Shown: piece by piece, positions 1 to 8,115 of the stretch
How the letters are laid out: each line of letters begins with the position of its first letter
Numbering within the stretch: the stretch's first letter is position 1
Origin: JBFKPQ01 sp041628225
Lineage (GTDB): Bacteria; Actinomycetota; Acidimicrobiia; Spongiisociales; JAENVV01
Length of the DNA stretch: 64,000 nt
NCBI GenBank assembly: GCA_041628225.1
Contig: JBFKPQ010000001.1
Coordinates: 1 to 64,000 of the forward strand
Direction: 5' to 3'
The notes under the pieces: generated by a model
What the model was told of the DNA's origin: nothing
Seen by the model: the letters and a program-made list of their open reading frames with translations, nothing else
The model's database searches: none
Made by a program: the position numbers and the translations under genes

Positions 1-135
1 CTGGGTCTTCGTGGTCTGGGTCTTCGTGGTCTGGGTCTTCGTGGTCTGGGTCTTCGTGGTCTGGGTCTTCGTGGTCTGGGTCTTCGTGGTCTGGGTCTTC
101 GTGGTCTGGGTCTTCGTGGTCTGGGTCTTCGTGGT
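1..135. repeat. Perfect 15-bp tandem repeat, nine copies
   Basis: The unit CTGGGTCTTCGTGGT is repeated nine times without a mismatch from the first base of the window, so the array probably continues to the left. The unit length is a multiple of three, so changes in copy number keep the frame. This fits a coding minisatellite. Perfect identity suggests recent expansion or active slippage, and also makes the copy number prone to assembly error. Confidence 0.95.
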
Positions 136-164
136 CGACGTCTCAGTGGGGCGACGCGGAGTAG
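1..164 (+). CDS. C-terminal tail of a probable secreted protein with GSSWS repeats (5' end outside window)
   Basis: The frame starting at base 3 is open from the window edge to a TAG at 162-164. It reads about nine copies of Gly-Ser-Ser-Trp-Ser followed by a short non-repeat end (T-S-Q-W-G-D-A-E). I recall similar Ser/Trp five-residue repeats at the C-terminus of large secreted actinobacterial proteins, including subtilisin-like peptidases; that is memory, not a search. The stop lies 30 bp before the next gene on the same strand, a natural gene-to-gene distance. The catalytic or functional part lies left of the window, so no function can be given. The other reading frames of the repeat (WVFVV forward, TTKTQ or HEDPD reverse) are less attractive because they do not end sensibly or would start almost on top of the next gene. 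Confidence 0.55.
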   Translation, partial: GSSWSGSSWSGSSWSGSSWSGSSWSGSSWSGSSWSGSSWSGSSWSTSQWGDAE

Positions 165-194
165 CCACCTGCCAGGCGGTTACCCTCTGGGGTC

Positions 195-791
195 ATGCGT
201 TTGGGTATCGATCTCGATGGCGTCGTCGCCGACTTCAACGCCGGATGGATCGGCTTCTACAACGAGGAGTTCGGCACCGACGTTCCGTTCGATGCCGTCG
301 ACAGCTGGGACGCCATCCCCGGGCTGACCCACTTCCCTTCGATGGGCGCGTTCTGGCGTTGGGCCGAGAACCTCAATGGCGCAACCCTGTTCCGGCATCT
401 GGACACCTATCCCGGTGCGGTCGACGCGCTGTGGCGTCTCGCCAAACGTGGCCATGACATCGTCATTCTCACCACGAAGCCGTATTGGGCCGTGCACGAC
501 ACATACGCCTGGATTTCGGAGCAGATGCTCCCGACGACCGAGGTCCACATCCTCGACGACAAATGGACCGTCGACTGCGACGTCTACCTCGACGATGCGC
601 CGCACCAGGTGTATCGGATCCGCCGGCAGCGTCCGGACCGAGCTGTCGTCCGGTTTGTCCGGCCCTGGAACCACCCGGTCCCGGGCACGCATGAGATCCG
701 CGACTGGGACGAGTTCGAAGAACTCGTCGATCGTCTCGACCGGTCAGACCACCTGCACCCAGGCGAGCACCTCGGGGATACGCCGGCGTAG
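195..791 (+). CDS. 5'(3')-deoxyribonucleotidase-like HAD hydrolase
   Basis: 198 aa. The N-terminus carries the HAD motif I DLDGVVADF (Asp6 nucleophile, Asp8), and the middle has ILTTKP, the expected motif II region. The later LDD segments (near residue 120-135) supply the acidic metal-binding residues. This pattern and length fit the NT5C family of cytosolic 5'(3')-deoxyribonucleotidases, which dephosphorylate (deoxy)nucleoside monophosphates with Mg2+. Exact substrate cannot be read from sequence. The ATG is preceded by TACCCT eight bases upstream and no Shine-Dalgarno sequence, so it may be leaderless. The 3' end overlaps the convergent permease gene by 48 bp. Confidence 0.75.
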   Translation: MRLGIDLDGVVADFNAGWIGFYNEEFGTDVPFDAVDSWDAIPGLTHFPSMGAFWRWAENLNGATLFRHLDTYPGAVDALWRLAKRGHDIVILTTKPYWAVHDTYAWISEQMLPTTEVHILDDKWTVDCDVYLDDAPHQVYRIRRQRPDRAVVRFVRPWNHPVPGTHEIRDWDEFEELVDRLDRSDHLHPGEHLGDTPA

Positions 792-2345
792 GAGCCGGGC
801 TGACAGAGCCAGCGACGCGAGGTACACCACGAGTCCCCAGATCACCGACCCCACCGCGACCCACGCCGCCGGTACGGCATCGGGGACGAGTTCGGACAGG
901 ACGAACGCGCTGGCCGGGGGGACCATCAACAGCCCGATGGTGAAGAACGACACAAGCTGGCTGGCGATGGCCAGGCAGCCGTGCTCGGAAGCCTGCGAGA
1001 AGACATCGGTTCCCATGTCGGGGAGGCGGAGCGGCGTGAGCACCGACGCGAGGTTCCCTATCGCGAGCTGACACCCGATCGCGGTGATGAGGATGGCCGG
1101 CACGTACGCGAGTCGTTGCCACGCCCCCGTGATGGCGGCGATCGTCAGAGCCAGCGCGGTGGTTTCGACGGTGAGCGCCACCACGGTGGCGAGGTTCTTG
1201 CCGAGTAGCAGTTGGCTCGGTTTGGCCGGGAGGGCGAACAGGAACGACGCAGCACGACGTTCCCAGCCGAACTGGTTGAGGGCGACCGGCAGGCCGACGA
1301 ACAAGACGATGGCGGGCGCCACCATCACCATCCACGGCGACCGCCGGAGGATGTCGATTTGGGTGGTGCCGAGCAACAGAGACGCGCCGATGATGCCGAG
1401 GAAGATGACTCCGCCGGTCCACACCATGCGAAGCCGGGGGTCGCGGACGTAGAGGCGGAGCTCCTTGCGGGCGACGACGCCGATCGTGTGCCATCCGGCC
1501 AATTCGGTCATCGACCGCATGCGGCTTTCGGCTCGGGTGGACGTCGCCTCGGGTTGGGTGGTGAGCCGGCGGAGGAGCAAATACCAGATCGACGCCAAGC
1601 CGGCCAGCAGCCCCGCCGACCAGATGAGGAACACGATGGTCGCCGCCCACCTTCCCGAGGATGCTGCCACGACGGCGGCCTGGGCTGCACCGGGTGGCGT
1701 GATCCATGCCCAACCGTCGATCGGGTGAGCCAGGAGGGCAGCCTCGAGGCCCAACGCCCCGACTCGGTCGGCGATCGTCGCCTGGATGACGTAGAGCGTG
1801 AGCCCGATGCCGATGACGAACAGCATCGTGAGGTCGCGCCCTCGCTTGCTCTTGACCATCATGCTGAACGCCGTGGTGAAGGTCTGGCCGCCGACCACGA
1901 CGCTGGCCAGCATCAAGCCGTACGCCACCACCCCGACCGCCCACGCGGCCGGGCCCGTCCAGAGGACGAGGCTGACGGCAAACACCATGGCCGGCACGAT
2001 GATCGGCGGCGTCAGGAATCCCGCCCCGGTGAGTCCTGCCATGAGACGCTGCCTGCCGATCGGCAGCGTCGCGAACTTCGCCGGGTCGAGTGCCTCATCG
2101 ATCGGGAAGATCAGTACGGGCAGCGTCGCCCAGAGAACCCAGCCGGCCACCGCCACCCAGTAGCCGAGGTGATCGACCGCGTCAGGCGAGAGAGCCGCGG
2201 CGGTGCCCAGGTAGACACGAGCGAGCACCCATCCGATCGCGGCCAGTCCGGCGACGATGAACGGCAATCCGATCTGGCGCTGCCGGTCGGTCTTGACGCC
2301 GTTGACGAGCAGGCGCCACTTCAGCCAGACGAGTTGGCCAGCCAC
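744..2345 (-). CDS. ABC transporter permease, multi-spanning
   Basis: 533 aa, strongly hydrophobic, with many membrane segments (for example around residues 28-50, 60-80, 105-135, 140-160) separated by short Arg-rich loops. It is encoded directly after an ABC ATPase gene and overlaps it by 25 bp, so the two are almost certainly translated together as one exporter. The single long permease with a single ATPase resembles ABC-2-type export systems. Substrate unknown. A mid-protein soluble loop (about residues 255-300, RLTTQPEATSTRAESRMRS region) splits two hydrophobic halves. Confidence 0.75.
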   Translation of the reverse strand: MAGQLVWLKWRLLVNGVKTDRQRQIGLPFIVAGLAAIGWVLARVYLGTAAALSPDAVDHLGYWVAVAGWVLWATLPVLIFPIDEALDPAKFATLPIGRQRLMAGLTGAGFLTPPIIVPAMVFAVSLVLWTGPAAWAVGVVAYGLMLASVVVGGQTFTTAFSMMVKSKRGRDLTMLFVIGIGLTLYVIQATIADRVGALGLEAALLAHPIDGWAWITPPGAAQAAVVAASSGRWAATIVFLIWSAGLLAGLASIWYLLLRRLTTQPEATSTRAESRMRSMTELAGWHTIGVVARKELRLYVRDPRLRMVWTGGVIFLGIIGASLLLGTTQIDILRRSPWMVMVAPAIVLFVGLPVALNQFGWERRAASFLFALPAKPSQLLLGKNLATVVALTVETTALALTIAAITGAWQRLAYVPAILITAIGCQLAIGNLASVLTPLRLPDMGTDVFSQASEHGCLAIASQLVSFFTIGLLMVPPASAFVLSELVPDAVPAAWVAVGSVIWGLVVYLASLALSARLLRRRIPEVLAWVQVV

Positions 2346-3097
2346 TCCAACCCCCTGTCGCCGTCGGAGGCTCCCACCGCGGCCAGAAACGCGTCCTCGA
2401 CGTTGGTGGCGCCGTAGCGTTCCAGGAGATCGGTGCGGGTCGCCTCCACCTCGAGTCGGCCGCCGACCATGATGCCGATGCGGGTGCAGAGCCGCTCTAC
2501 GAGCTCCATGACATGTGACGAGAACACGACCGTCGCTCCGCTGTCGGTATAGCGAAGCAGCAGGTTCCGGATGAGGCGGGCGCTGATGGCGTCGACGCCT
2601 TCGAACGGCTCGTCGAGGAACAGCACCGGAGGAGCGTGGATGACCGCGGCAGCCAGCGCGACCTTCTTGCGCATCCCGCGGCTGTAATCCCCGATGACGG
2701 TGCGTGCGGCTTCTTCCAGGTCGAGGAGTTCCAGCAGTTCGTCGCGACGTTCAGCCGCCTGCCGGCGTTCGAGCCCATGGATGGCGGCGGTGAACTCGAG
2801 CAGCTCGGCGCCCGTCACCCGTTCATACAGGTTGAACTCCTCCGGCAGAACGCCGATCCTGCGCTTGGCTTCGGTGGGATTCGACCAGGTGTCAACGTCG
2901 CCGATTCCGGCTCGACCCGCGTCCGGTCGGAGCAGGCCCACGATCATCTTGATCGTGGTGGTCTTCCCGGCACCATTGGGACCCAACAGCCCATAGAACT
3001 CGCCGGGCATGATCCGTAGATCGATACCGGCGACGGCAGTCTTCTTGCCGAAGCGGCGAACGAGGCCGTCGGCCCAAACAGCGGGATGGTCGGTCAT
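2321..3097 (-). CDS. ABC transporter ATP-binding protein
   Basis: 258 aa, the usual length of a single nucleotide-binding domain. It shows Walker A GPNGAGKTT (about residue 39-47), the ABC signature YSRGMRKKVALAAA, Walker B VLFLDEPFEGVD, and the switch His in VFSSHVME. It powers the permease encoded immediately downstream (25-bp overlap). The family to which it is closest (ABC-2 type drug, antibiotic or polysaccharide exporters) suggests export, but the substrate is not known. The gene is divergent from manA. Confidence 0.9.
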   Translation of the reverse strand: MTDHPAVWADGLVRRFGKKTAVAGIDLRIMPGEFYGLLGPNGAGKTTTIKMIVGLLRPDAGRAGIGDVDTWSNPTEAKRRIGVLPEEFNLYERVTGAELLEFTAAIHGLERRQAAERRDELLELLDLEEAARTVIGDYSRGMRKKVALAAAVIHAPPVLFLDEPFEGVDAISARLIRNLLLRYTDSGATVVFSSHVMELVERLCTRIGIMVGGRLEVEATRTDLLERYGATNVEDAFLAAVGASDGDRGLEWLANSSG

Positions 3098-3179
3098 CGG
3101 CGCTGAGTCTGGCAGCTTCCCGGATTCATGCGGCGCCTCGCTGTGCCATCCTGGTCATCCGCCAACCCGAGAAGACACC

Positions 3180-4163
3180 GTGCACGCCGCAACCTTCGCC
3201 TTCGAGCCGATCGTCGTCCCCAAACCCTGGGGAGGTCGGCGGCTGGCCGAGTTCGGCAAACACTTCCCGACCGATGGCCCGTACGGCGAGTCGTGGGAGA
3301 TCGCCGACGTGCCGTCCGAGCACATGACGACCGGTGTCGCCGGCCGCACCCGCGTACTCGACGGCCCGGACGCGGGAGCCACACTTCGGGAGCTGATCGC
3401 CCGCTACGGTCCCGACCTGATGGGCTCCGCACGCCCGACGCCTGCCGGAGATTTCCCGCTCCTCGTGAAGCTCCTCGACGCCCACCAGCCCTTGTCGGTC
3501 CAGGTCCACCCCACGGCCGACTACGTGGCACGACACCCCGGGGCCGTCCTCAAGACCGAATCCTGGTATGTCGTCGCGGCCGAACCTGGCGCCGTCGTGT
3601 TCAAGGGCCTGCGGCCCGGGGTAACTCGCCAGGACCTGGTGGCCTCGGCGGGAACGCCCGAGGTCATCGACTTGCTCGAGAGCGTTCCCGCCCATCCGGG
3701 CGACACCCACCACCTCCCCGCCGGGATCGTCCACGCCCTCGGCGCCGGGGTCCTGGTCGCCGAAGTCCAGACACCGTCGGACACGACGTTCCGCCTCTAC
3801 GACTGGAGACATGAGTACGACCGTCCCGAACGGACTCTGCATCCCGCCGCCGCGGCCGACGCCGCCGTCGTCGAAGCGCGGGGCCATGGGCCGCTCGAAG
3901 AGGTCGGGTGGGAAGGGAGGCGCCGACTGGTCGTCACGGACGACTACTCGATCGTCGAGCACCGCCCGCCGTTCGGGTCGCGTGGGCTCCCCGACGACGA
4001 GCTTCGGATCGTCATGATGGTGGCTGGGTCGGGCGTCCTCCGGTGGAACGAGGGCGAGCGAGAACTGTCCGCCGGAGACACGGTGCTGGTGCCGGCGATG
4101 TCGGCGGGATCGGTGGCGATCGACGCGCCGGGGGCCGTGTTCCTCGAGGTCGGACTCGTCTGA
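3180..4163 (+). CDS. manA: Mannose-6-phosphate isomerase, class I
   Basis: 327 aa from the GTG start. Interconverts fructose-6-phosphate and mannose-6-phosphate, feeding GDP-mannose and glycan synthesis in the cytoplasm. Zinc-site motifs are visible: QVHPTADY, the Glu in KTESWYV, and the His in HHLPAGIVHALG, followed by the EVQTPSDTTFRLYDW segment typical of the family. The N-terminal F-x-P-x-x-x-P-K-P-WGG motif fixes the beginning; the open frame extends 57 codons further upstream, but into the divergent ABC gene, so the GTG at 3180 is preferred. The C-terminal cupin half (about residues 270-325) is complete. Confidence 0.88.
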   Translation: MHAATFAFEPIVVPKPWGGRRLAEFGKHFPTDGPYGESWEIADVPSEHMTTGVAGRTRVLDGPDAGATLRELIARYGPDLMGSARPTPAGDFPLLVKLLDAHQPLSVQVHPTADYVARHPGAVLKTESWYVVAAEPGAVVFKGLRPGVTRQDLVASAGTPEVIDLLESVPAHPGDTHHLPAGIVHALGAGVLVAEVQTPSDTTFRLYDWRHEYDRPERTLHPAAAADAAVVEARGHGPLEEVGWEGRRRLVVTDDYSIVEHRPPFGSRGLPDDELRIVMMVAGSGVLRWNEGERELSAGDTVLVPAMSAGSVAIDAPGAVFLEVGLV

Positions 4164-4192
4164 CGGCCGGATCGCACCAACCCGCAACTCGC

Positions 4193-4198
4193 TACCAT
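4193..4198 (+). promoter_or_regulatory. TACCAT -10 element, leaderless dnaX
   Basis: TACCAT lies exactly six bases before the GTG start of dnaX and there is no Shine-Dalgarno sequence. In actinobacteria a TANNNT hexamer at this spacing places transcription start on the first base of the start codon. No clear -35 box is seen. Confidence 0.55.
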
Positions 4199-4204
4199 CG
4201 CCAG

Positions 4205-6028
4205 GTGGACTACCAGGCGCTCTACCGCAAGTATCGACCGCGGATCTTCGATGAGATCGTCGGGCAAGACCACGTCACGACGACGCTGGCCCGTGAGATC
4301 GCCGACGGCAAGGTCGCCCACGCCTACCTGTTCGCCGGACCCCGCGGTACCGGCAAGACGACCTCGGCGCGGATCCTCGCCAAGGCTTTGAACTGCCAGA
4401 ACCGGAAACCTTCCGGTGAACCTTGCGACGCGTGCACGTCGTGTGATGCCATCACGCAAGGCGCGTCGTTCGACGTGACGGAACTGGACGCCGCTTCGCA
4501 CAACTCTGTCGACGACATTCGGGACATCAAAGTCTCGGTAACGACGGTCGCTTCGGTAGGCGGAGCGAAGCGGGTGTTCATCCTCGACGAAGCTCACATG
4601 TTGTCGAAGGCAGCCGGCAATGCGCTCTTGAAGACGCTGGAGGAGCCGCCCGACCACGTGCATTTCGTGCTGGCCACCACCGAGCCCTACAAGCTTCTCG
4701 ACACCATCAGGAGCCGGTCGCAGCGGTTCGACTTCCACCCCGTGTCGGTCGAGACGCTCGTCGAGCATCTGACCAAGATCGCCGAACTGGAGGGATACGA
4801 AGCCGGTCGGGACGGCCTGGTGGCCGTGGCCCGGCACGCCAAAGGGTCGGTACGCGACGCACTCTCCCTCCTCGAACAGGTGGCTGCTCTGGGCGCAGGC
4901 ACCGTTGACATCTCCGGGGTGAATCGAGCCCTCGGCCTGGCCGACCGCGACGTCTACTTGAGCCTGGCTGGCGCCATCGCCGACCACGATCCGCGCACCG
5001 CTCTGCAACTGGTGGCGGGCCTCGCCTCCGATGGCGTCGATCTCCGACGATTCGTATCCGAGAGCATCGCCTTCTTCCGAGGCGTCTTTTTGGCGCACTA
5101 CGCGCCCGATCTGGGGGAAGTGGCCGACGAACTCGAAGAAACGCTCGCCGACTGGCGCGACGTCGCGGCCACGTTGCCGCCCGCCCAGGTCATTCGCGCC
5201 ATCGATCTGCTGTCGGACGGGCTGCTTCGCCTGCGGGAGGGTCGAGAAGAGCGGCTGATGACCGAACTCACCCTCTTGAAGCTCACCCGTCCGGAGGTGG
5301 CTGCCGATCTTGCCTCGGTGGGAGCTCGCATCGACACGATCGAACAGCGAGTTTCCGCGATCGCCCGTCAGGCCAAGTCCAACCGGTCCACTCCGGCCGC
5401 CGAGGACGGTCCCGACACCGACGCGTCACCCTCCGGGGTGACCGGAGTCACGGCTGACTCGTCGACGCCGCCCTCCGAAGCGACGCCCGACACTACGAGC
5501 GAGCCCGACACCACGACCGGGCCCGACACCGTTACCGAAGAAACCGGCCAGCCGGCGCCGGACGAACCCAACCTCGAGATCGCCCCCGAGCCGGACAGCG
5601 GGCTCGTGGCCGTCCCCGAACCCGGGCACGTGACGGTTGAAGACATCGACCAGGTCTGGCCTGCGCTCGTCGCGACCGTCCGCGAACACCTCGGGTCACG
5701 TCGTCAGGCGCTGTTCCGGGAGGCCAAACCGGAGCGGGTCGACGGCTCGACCGTGATTCTGGAGGTGCCCGCGCACCTGACGTTCCACCTCGCTCAGCTC
5801 GAGGAAGACCCGGAGATCGCCGAGGTCGTGGCCGAGAGGGCGTCGGAACTCCTCAGATCCGAGGTGTCCGTTCGGTTCGAGCGCGCCGGCGCACCGGTTC
5901 TCGAGCTTCCCGTCGAGTCCGCCGCGGCGGTGGACAAGGACGATCTCGTCGAAGCCGACGACGCGGCGGTGGACCCGGTGGCACTCGTCGAGGACATCCT
6001 CGACGGAGAAGTGGTCGACGAGACCTAG
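4205..6028 (+). CDS. dnaX: DNA polymerase III subunit gamma/tau
   Basis: 607 aa. Clamp-loader ATPase that loads the beta clamp during replication. The start GTG gives the family N-terminus V-D-Y-Q-A-L-Y-R-K-Y-R-P. Walker A GPRGTGKTT (about residue 45), the four-Cys zinc module (NCQNR..CDACTSC, about 64-79), Walker B with LDEAH, and the SRSQRF sensor arginine region are all intact. Residues about 395-480 form a low-complexity acidic Thr/Pro linker with repeated PDT units, followed by a C-terminal domain with the tau-like fold region. Convergent with recR, sharing 4 bp. Confidence 0.95.
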   Translation: MDYQALYRKYRPRIFDEIVGQDHVTTTLAREIADGKVAHAYLFAGPRGTGKTTSARILAKALNCQNRKPSGEPCDACTSCDAITQGASFDVTELDAASHNSVDDIRDIKVSVTTVASVGGAKRVFILDEAHMLSKAAGNALLKTLEEPPDHVHFVLATTEPYKLLDTIRSRSQRFDFHPVSVETLVEHLTKIAELEGYEAGRDGLVAVARHAKGSVRDALSLLEQVAALGAGTVDISGVNRALGLADRDVYLSLAGAIADHDPRTALQLVAGLASDGVDLRRFVSESIAFFRGVFLAHYAPDLGEVADELEETLADWRDVAATLPPAQVIRAIDLLSDGLLRLREGREERLMTELTLLKLTRPEVAADLASVGARIDTIEQRVSAIARQAKSNRSTPAAEDGPDTDASPSGVTGVTADSSTPPSEATPDTTSEPDTTTGPDTVTEETGQPAPDEPNLEIAPEPDSGLVAVPEPGHVTVEDIDQVWPALVATVREHLGSRRQALFREAKPERVDGSTVILEVPAHLTFHLAQLEEDPEIAEVVAERASELLRSEVSVRFERAGAPVLELPVESAAAVDKDDLVEADDAAVDPVALVEDILDGEVVDET

Positions 6029-6618
6029 AGCTCGGACCGTCCGGCGAGCGCTCGTCCCAGCGTCACCGAATCGGCATAGTCCAGGTCTCCGCCGACCGGC
6101 AGGCCAGAAGCCAGACGCGTGACTCGGATCCCGCGCGGTTTGAACTCGCGAGCGACATAGGCGGCGGTGGCATCGCCTTCGACGGTCGGATTCGTCGCAC
6201 AGATCAGCTCGCTGATGCCCTCGAGTTCGATGCGGCGATCCAGCTCGGCGAAGCGCAGCTGACCGGGGCCGATCCCGTCGATGGGGGACAGGGCACCGCC
6301 GAGCACGTGATAACGCCCCCGGAACTCCTGAGTCGACTCGAGGACGGGGATGTCCTGGGCGCGTTCGACCACGCACACCAGCGTGGGATCGCGCCGCGCG
6401 TCGCGACAGATCACACACTCGTCGGCGGACGTCACGTTGAAGCAGCGCACGCACTGCCGCATCTGGTCCTTCACGTCCACGATCGCCTGCGCGAGGCGCT
6501 TGGCGTCCGTCGATTCCAGGTTCAGCAGATGAAAGGCGAGCCGCTGGGCGGACTTGCGGCCGATGCCCGGGAGACGGGACAACTCGTCGATGAGACGCTG
6601 GATCGGGCCCTCGAACAT
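6025..6618 (-). CDS. recR: Recombination protein RecR
   Basis: 197 aa, normal family length. RecR acts with RecO/RecF in loading RecA at single-strand gaps. It has the N-terminal helix-hairpin-helix (LPGIGRKSAQRLAFHLL), a Cys4 zinc finger with Cys56, Cys59, Cys68 and Cys71, and a Toprim domain (about residues 78-175, VCVVERAQD and the later ATNPTVEGDATA segment). The start codon overlaps the ybaB stop by one base, matching the widespread ybaB-recR operon; dnaX, the usual third member, is here convergent instead of upstream. Confidence 0.95.
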   Translation of the reverse strand: MFEGPIQRLIDELSRLPGIGRKSAQRLAFHLLNLESTDAKRLAQAIVDVKDQMRQCVRCFNVTSADECVICRDARRDPTLVCVVERAQDIPVLESTQEFRGRYHVLGGALSPIDGIGPGQLRFAELDRRIELEGISELICATNPTVEGDATAAYVAREFKPRGIRVTRLASGLPVGGDLDYADSVTLGRALAGRSEL

Positions 6619-6944
6619 CAGCCCAGCAGACCGCCCAGATCCAACCCGCCGGTGACGTCGCCCATCTGCGACTGAGCCGCCGCCGCGACGTTGTTCAGTG
6701 CGGCGTTGACGGCCGCCGCGACCAGGTCACCGAGGAACTCGGCGTCATCCGGATCGATGACGGACGGATCGATGTCGACCCGCACCACCTCGCCCGACCC
6801 CCGCACGGTGGCCTTCACCACACCGCCACCCGCTGAACCCTCGAACTCCTGCTCGGCGAGCGCCGCCTGAGCAGACGCCAGATCCTGTTGCATCTTCTGC
6901 GCCTGCTCCATCAGCTTGCGCATGTCTTGTGGTCGCATACCCAT
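6618..6944 (-). CDS. ybaB: Nucleoid-associated protein, YbaB/EbfC family
   Basis: 108 aa. Small dimeric DNA-binding protein that coats DNA. It has the N-terminal KLMEQAQKMQQDLASAQ coiled helix, the central V-x-V-x-x-x-x-G beta region (GGGVVKATVRGSGEVVRV), DIDPSVIDPDD and the C-terminal V-x-A-A-V-N-A-A helix of the family. It precedes recR with a one-base overlap. A TACAAT hexamer sits eight bases before the ATG, so the mRNA may be leaderless or nearly so. A start two codons later is also possible. Confidence 0.92.
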   Translation of the reverse strand: MGMRPQDMRKLMEQAQKMQQDLASAQAALAEQEFEGSAGGGVVKATVRGSGEVVRVDIDPSVIDPDDAEFLGDLVAAAVNAALNNVAAAAQSQMGDVTGGLDLGGLLG

Positions 6945-7019
6945 GGGTCGAGATTGTAGGCGGCCCCGCCCCGGGAGCCACGCGACCTCGGGATCGCTCG
7001 ACAGGAGCCCGAGGTGTTG

Positions 7020-8111
7020 TCAGGTCAAGTCCTCGATGGTGCGGTCGTATTCGTCGATCATCATCGACCAATCGAAGCGGCGGACGGCCTTCGCCACCGA
7101 CTGGGCGATCGCGGCCGTCTCGGTGCGATGGCGCAACGCCCACGCCAGCCGATCGACGTAGCCGGCCGGGTCGTCGTACAGACAGACCTCGTGGACCTCT
7201 CGAGGGAGAAGTTCCGGGTACGACAGACGCTTGGGAAGGACCGGGAAGGTAGCTGTCGACATGGCCTCGACGACCGCCACGCCGAAGAACTCGTGGAGAG
7301 CGGTCGACACGGTGATGCTTGCGTCGGCCACGAGCTGGACATACGTATCCTCGTCGGCAAACCCCATGTGCACGACCCGGTCGCCGAGCCGGCGACGCGC
7401 CGCCTCGAACTCGGCGGGTTCCTGGCGGAAGTTCTCGCCGCAGATGGCGACCTCGAAGTCGAGCCCGGCGTCCGCCGCCGCGAAGAGGCCGTCGAACATC
7501 GTGACGGGGTCCTTGTCGTATTCCCAACGCTGGTTCCATAGGATCAGGGGATGCTCCCGACGGCGCGCCTGGGGGAATCGATCCAGGTCGACACCCACGG
7601 GAAGTACGGCGGACTTCGCGGCAACGTCGTCGATGAGGTGGGTATGGCGCTCGTCGGGGAAGTTCCGCAGAAACCCACCCACGGCGGCGAAGAACTCGTC
7701 GGCGTGGTGCCGGCTGTTGAAGCGGATCGCGTCGGCCGCCACCATCGAGCGCCAGTTGATGAAGGCGTAGCTCAGGTCGACACCGCGCGTGCGCGGCGAC
7801 TCGGGGTAGGTCAACTGGTTTTCGTGCAGGTAGAGCAGCGTCCGTGGATCTCCGATGATCCGTCGCGTCAGTCCGAGGTAGGTTGCCAGGTCGGACATAC
7901 CCGAGGCGACGATGGCGTCCGGGCGCCCGGCTTCAGCGACGAGCCGTTCCGTCTGTTCGGCCAGCGTCACCGACGAACCGTGCACTCGCCACTTCCAGAA
8001 ACGTCCCGGCAGCGTGAGCAGATGGATCTCGTGCCGGGATCGAGCGGCCCAGCCCTCCGCCCAGGCCGCGTGCGATCCCGTGTGATAGGGCTCGAGGAGG
8101 AAGATTCGCAC
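7020..8111 (-). CDS. DUF3524 glycosyltransferase, homolog of tRNA-queuosine alpha-mannosyltransferase
   Basis: 363 aa, GTG start. The first 170 residues match what is known as DUF3524: an N-terminal L-L-E-P-Y-H-T-G-S-H motif followed by LTLPGRFWKWRVHGSS. The C-terminal half is a GT4-type Rossmann domain with the acidic EFFGVAVVEAM motif that binds the nucleotide sugar. The family member characterised in vertebrates (GTDC1/QTMAN) attaches mannose to queuosine in tRNA-Asp. Whether this bacterial protein modifies tRNA is inference; no queuosine synthesis gene lies in the window. The upstream RND transporter gene ends four bases before, so they form an operon. Lipid or surface glycan modification is the alternative. 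Confidence 0.75.
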   Translation of the reverse strand: MRIFLLEPYHTGSHAAWAEGWAARSRHEIHLLTLPGRFWKWRVHGSSVTLAEQTERLVAEAGRPDAIVASGMSDLATYLGLTRRIIGDPRTLLYLHENQLTYPESPRTRGVDLSYAFINWRSMVAADAIRFNSRHHADEFFAAVGGFLRNFPDERHTHLIDDVAAKSAVLPVGVDLDRFPQARRREHPLILWNQRWEYDKDPVTMFDGLFAAADAGLDFEVAICGENFRQEPAEFEAARRRLGDRVVHMGFADEDTYVQLVADASITVSTALHEFFGVAVVEAMSTATFPVLPKRLSYPELLPREVHEVCLYDDPAGYVDRLAWALRHRTETAAIAQSVAKAVRRFDWSMMIDEYDRTIEDLT

Positions 8112-8115
8112 CCGG

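Noticed and set aside
1..135. CRISPR array or direct-repeat origin in the 15-bp repeats
   Set aside because: Units abut without spacers and match a three-codon coding period; not CRISPR or iteron-like.
1..168. Minus-strand protein with TTKTQ repeats starting at GTG 168
   Set aside because: The start would lie only 26 bp from the start of the divergent gene at 195 with no ribosome site, whereas the plus frame ends cleanly at a stop before that gene.
469..1944. 491-codon minus-strand frame overlapping the HAD gene and permease
   Set aside because: Composition is Arg/Gly/Pro-rich without domains; it is an out-of-frame shadow of the permease.
3908..4204. N-terminal extension of DnaX
   Set aside because: Runs through manA in another frame; the family start and TACCAT-N6 mark GTG 4205.
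6986..7014. Hairpin CCTCGGG..CCCGAGG between ybaB and DUF3524 gene as terminator
   Set aside because: Only 7 bp with a 15-base loop and no T run; too weak to annotate.
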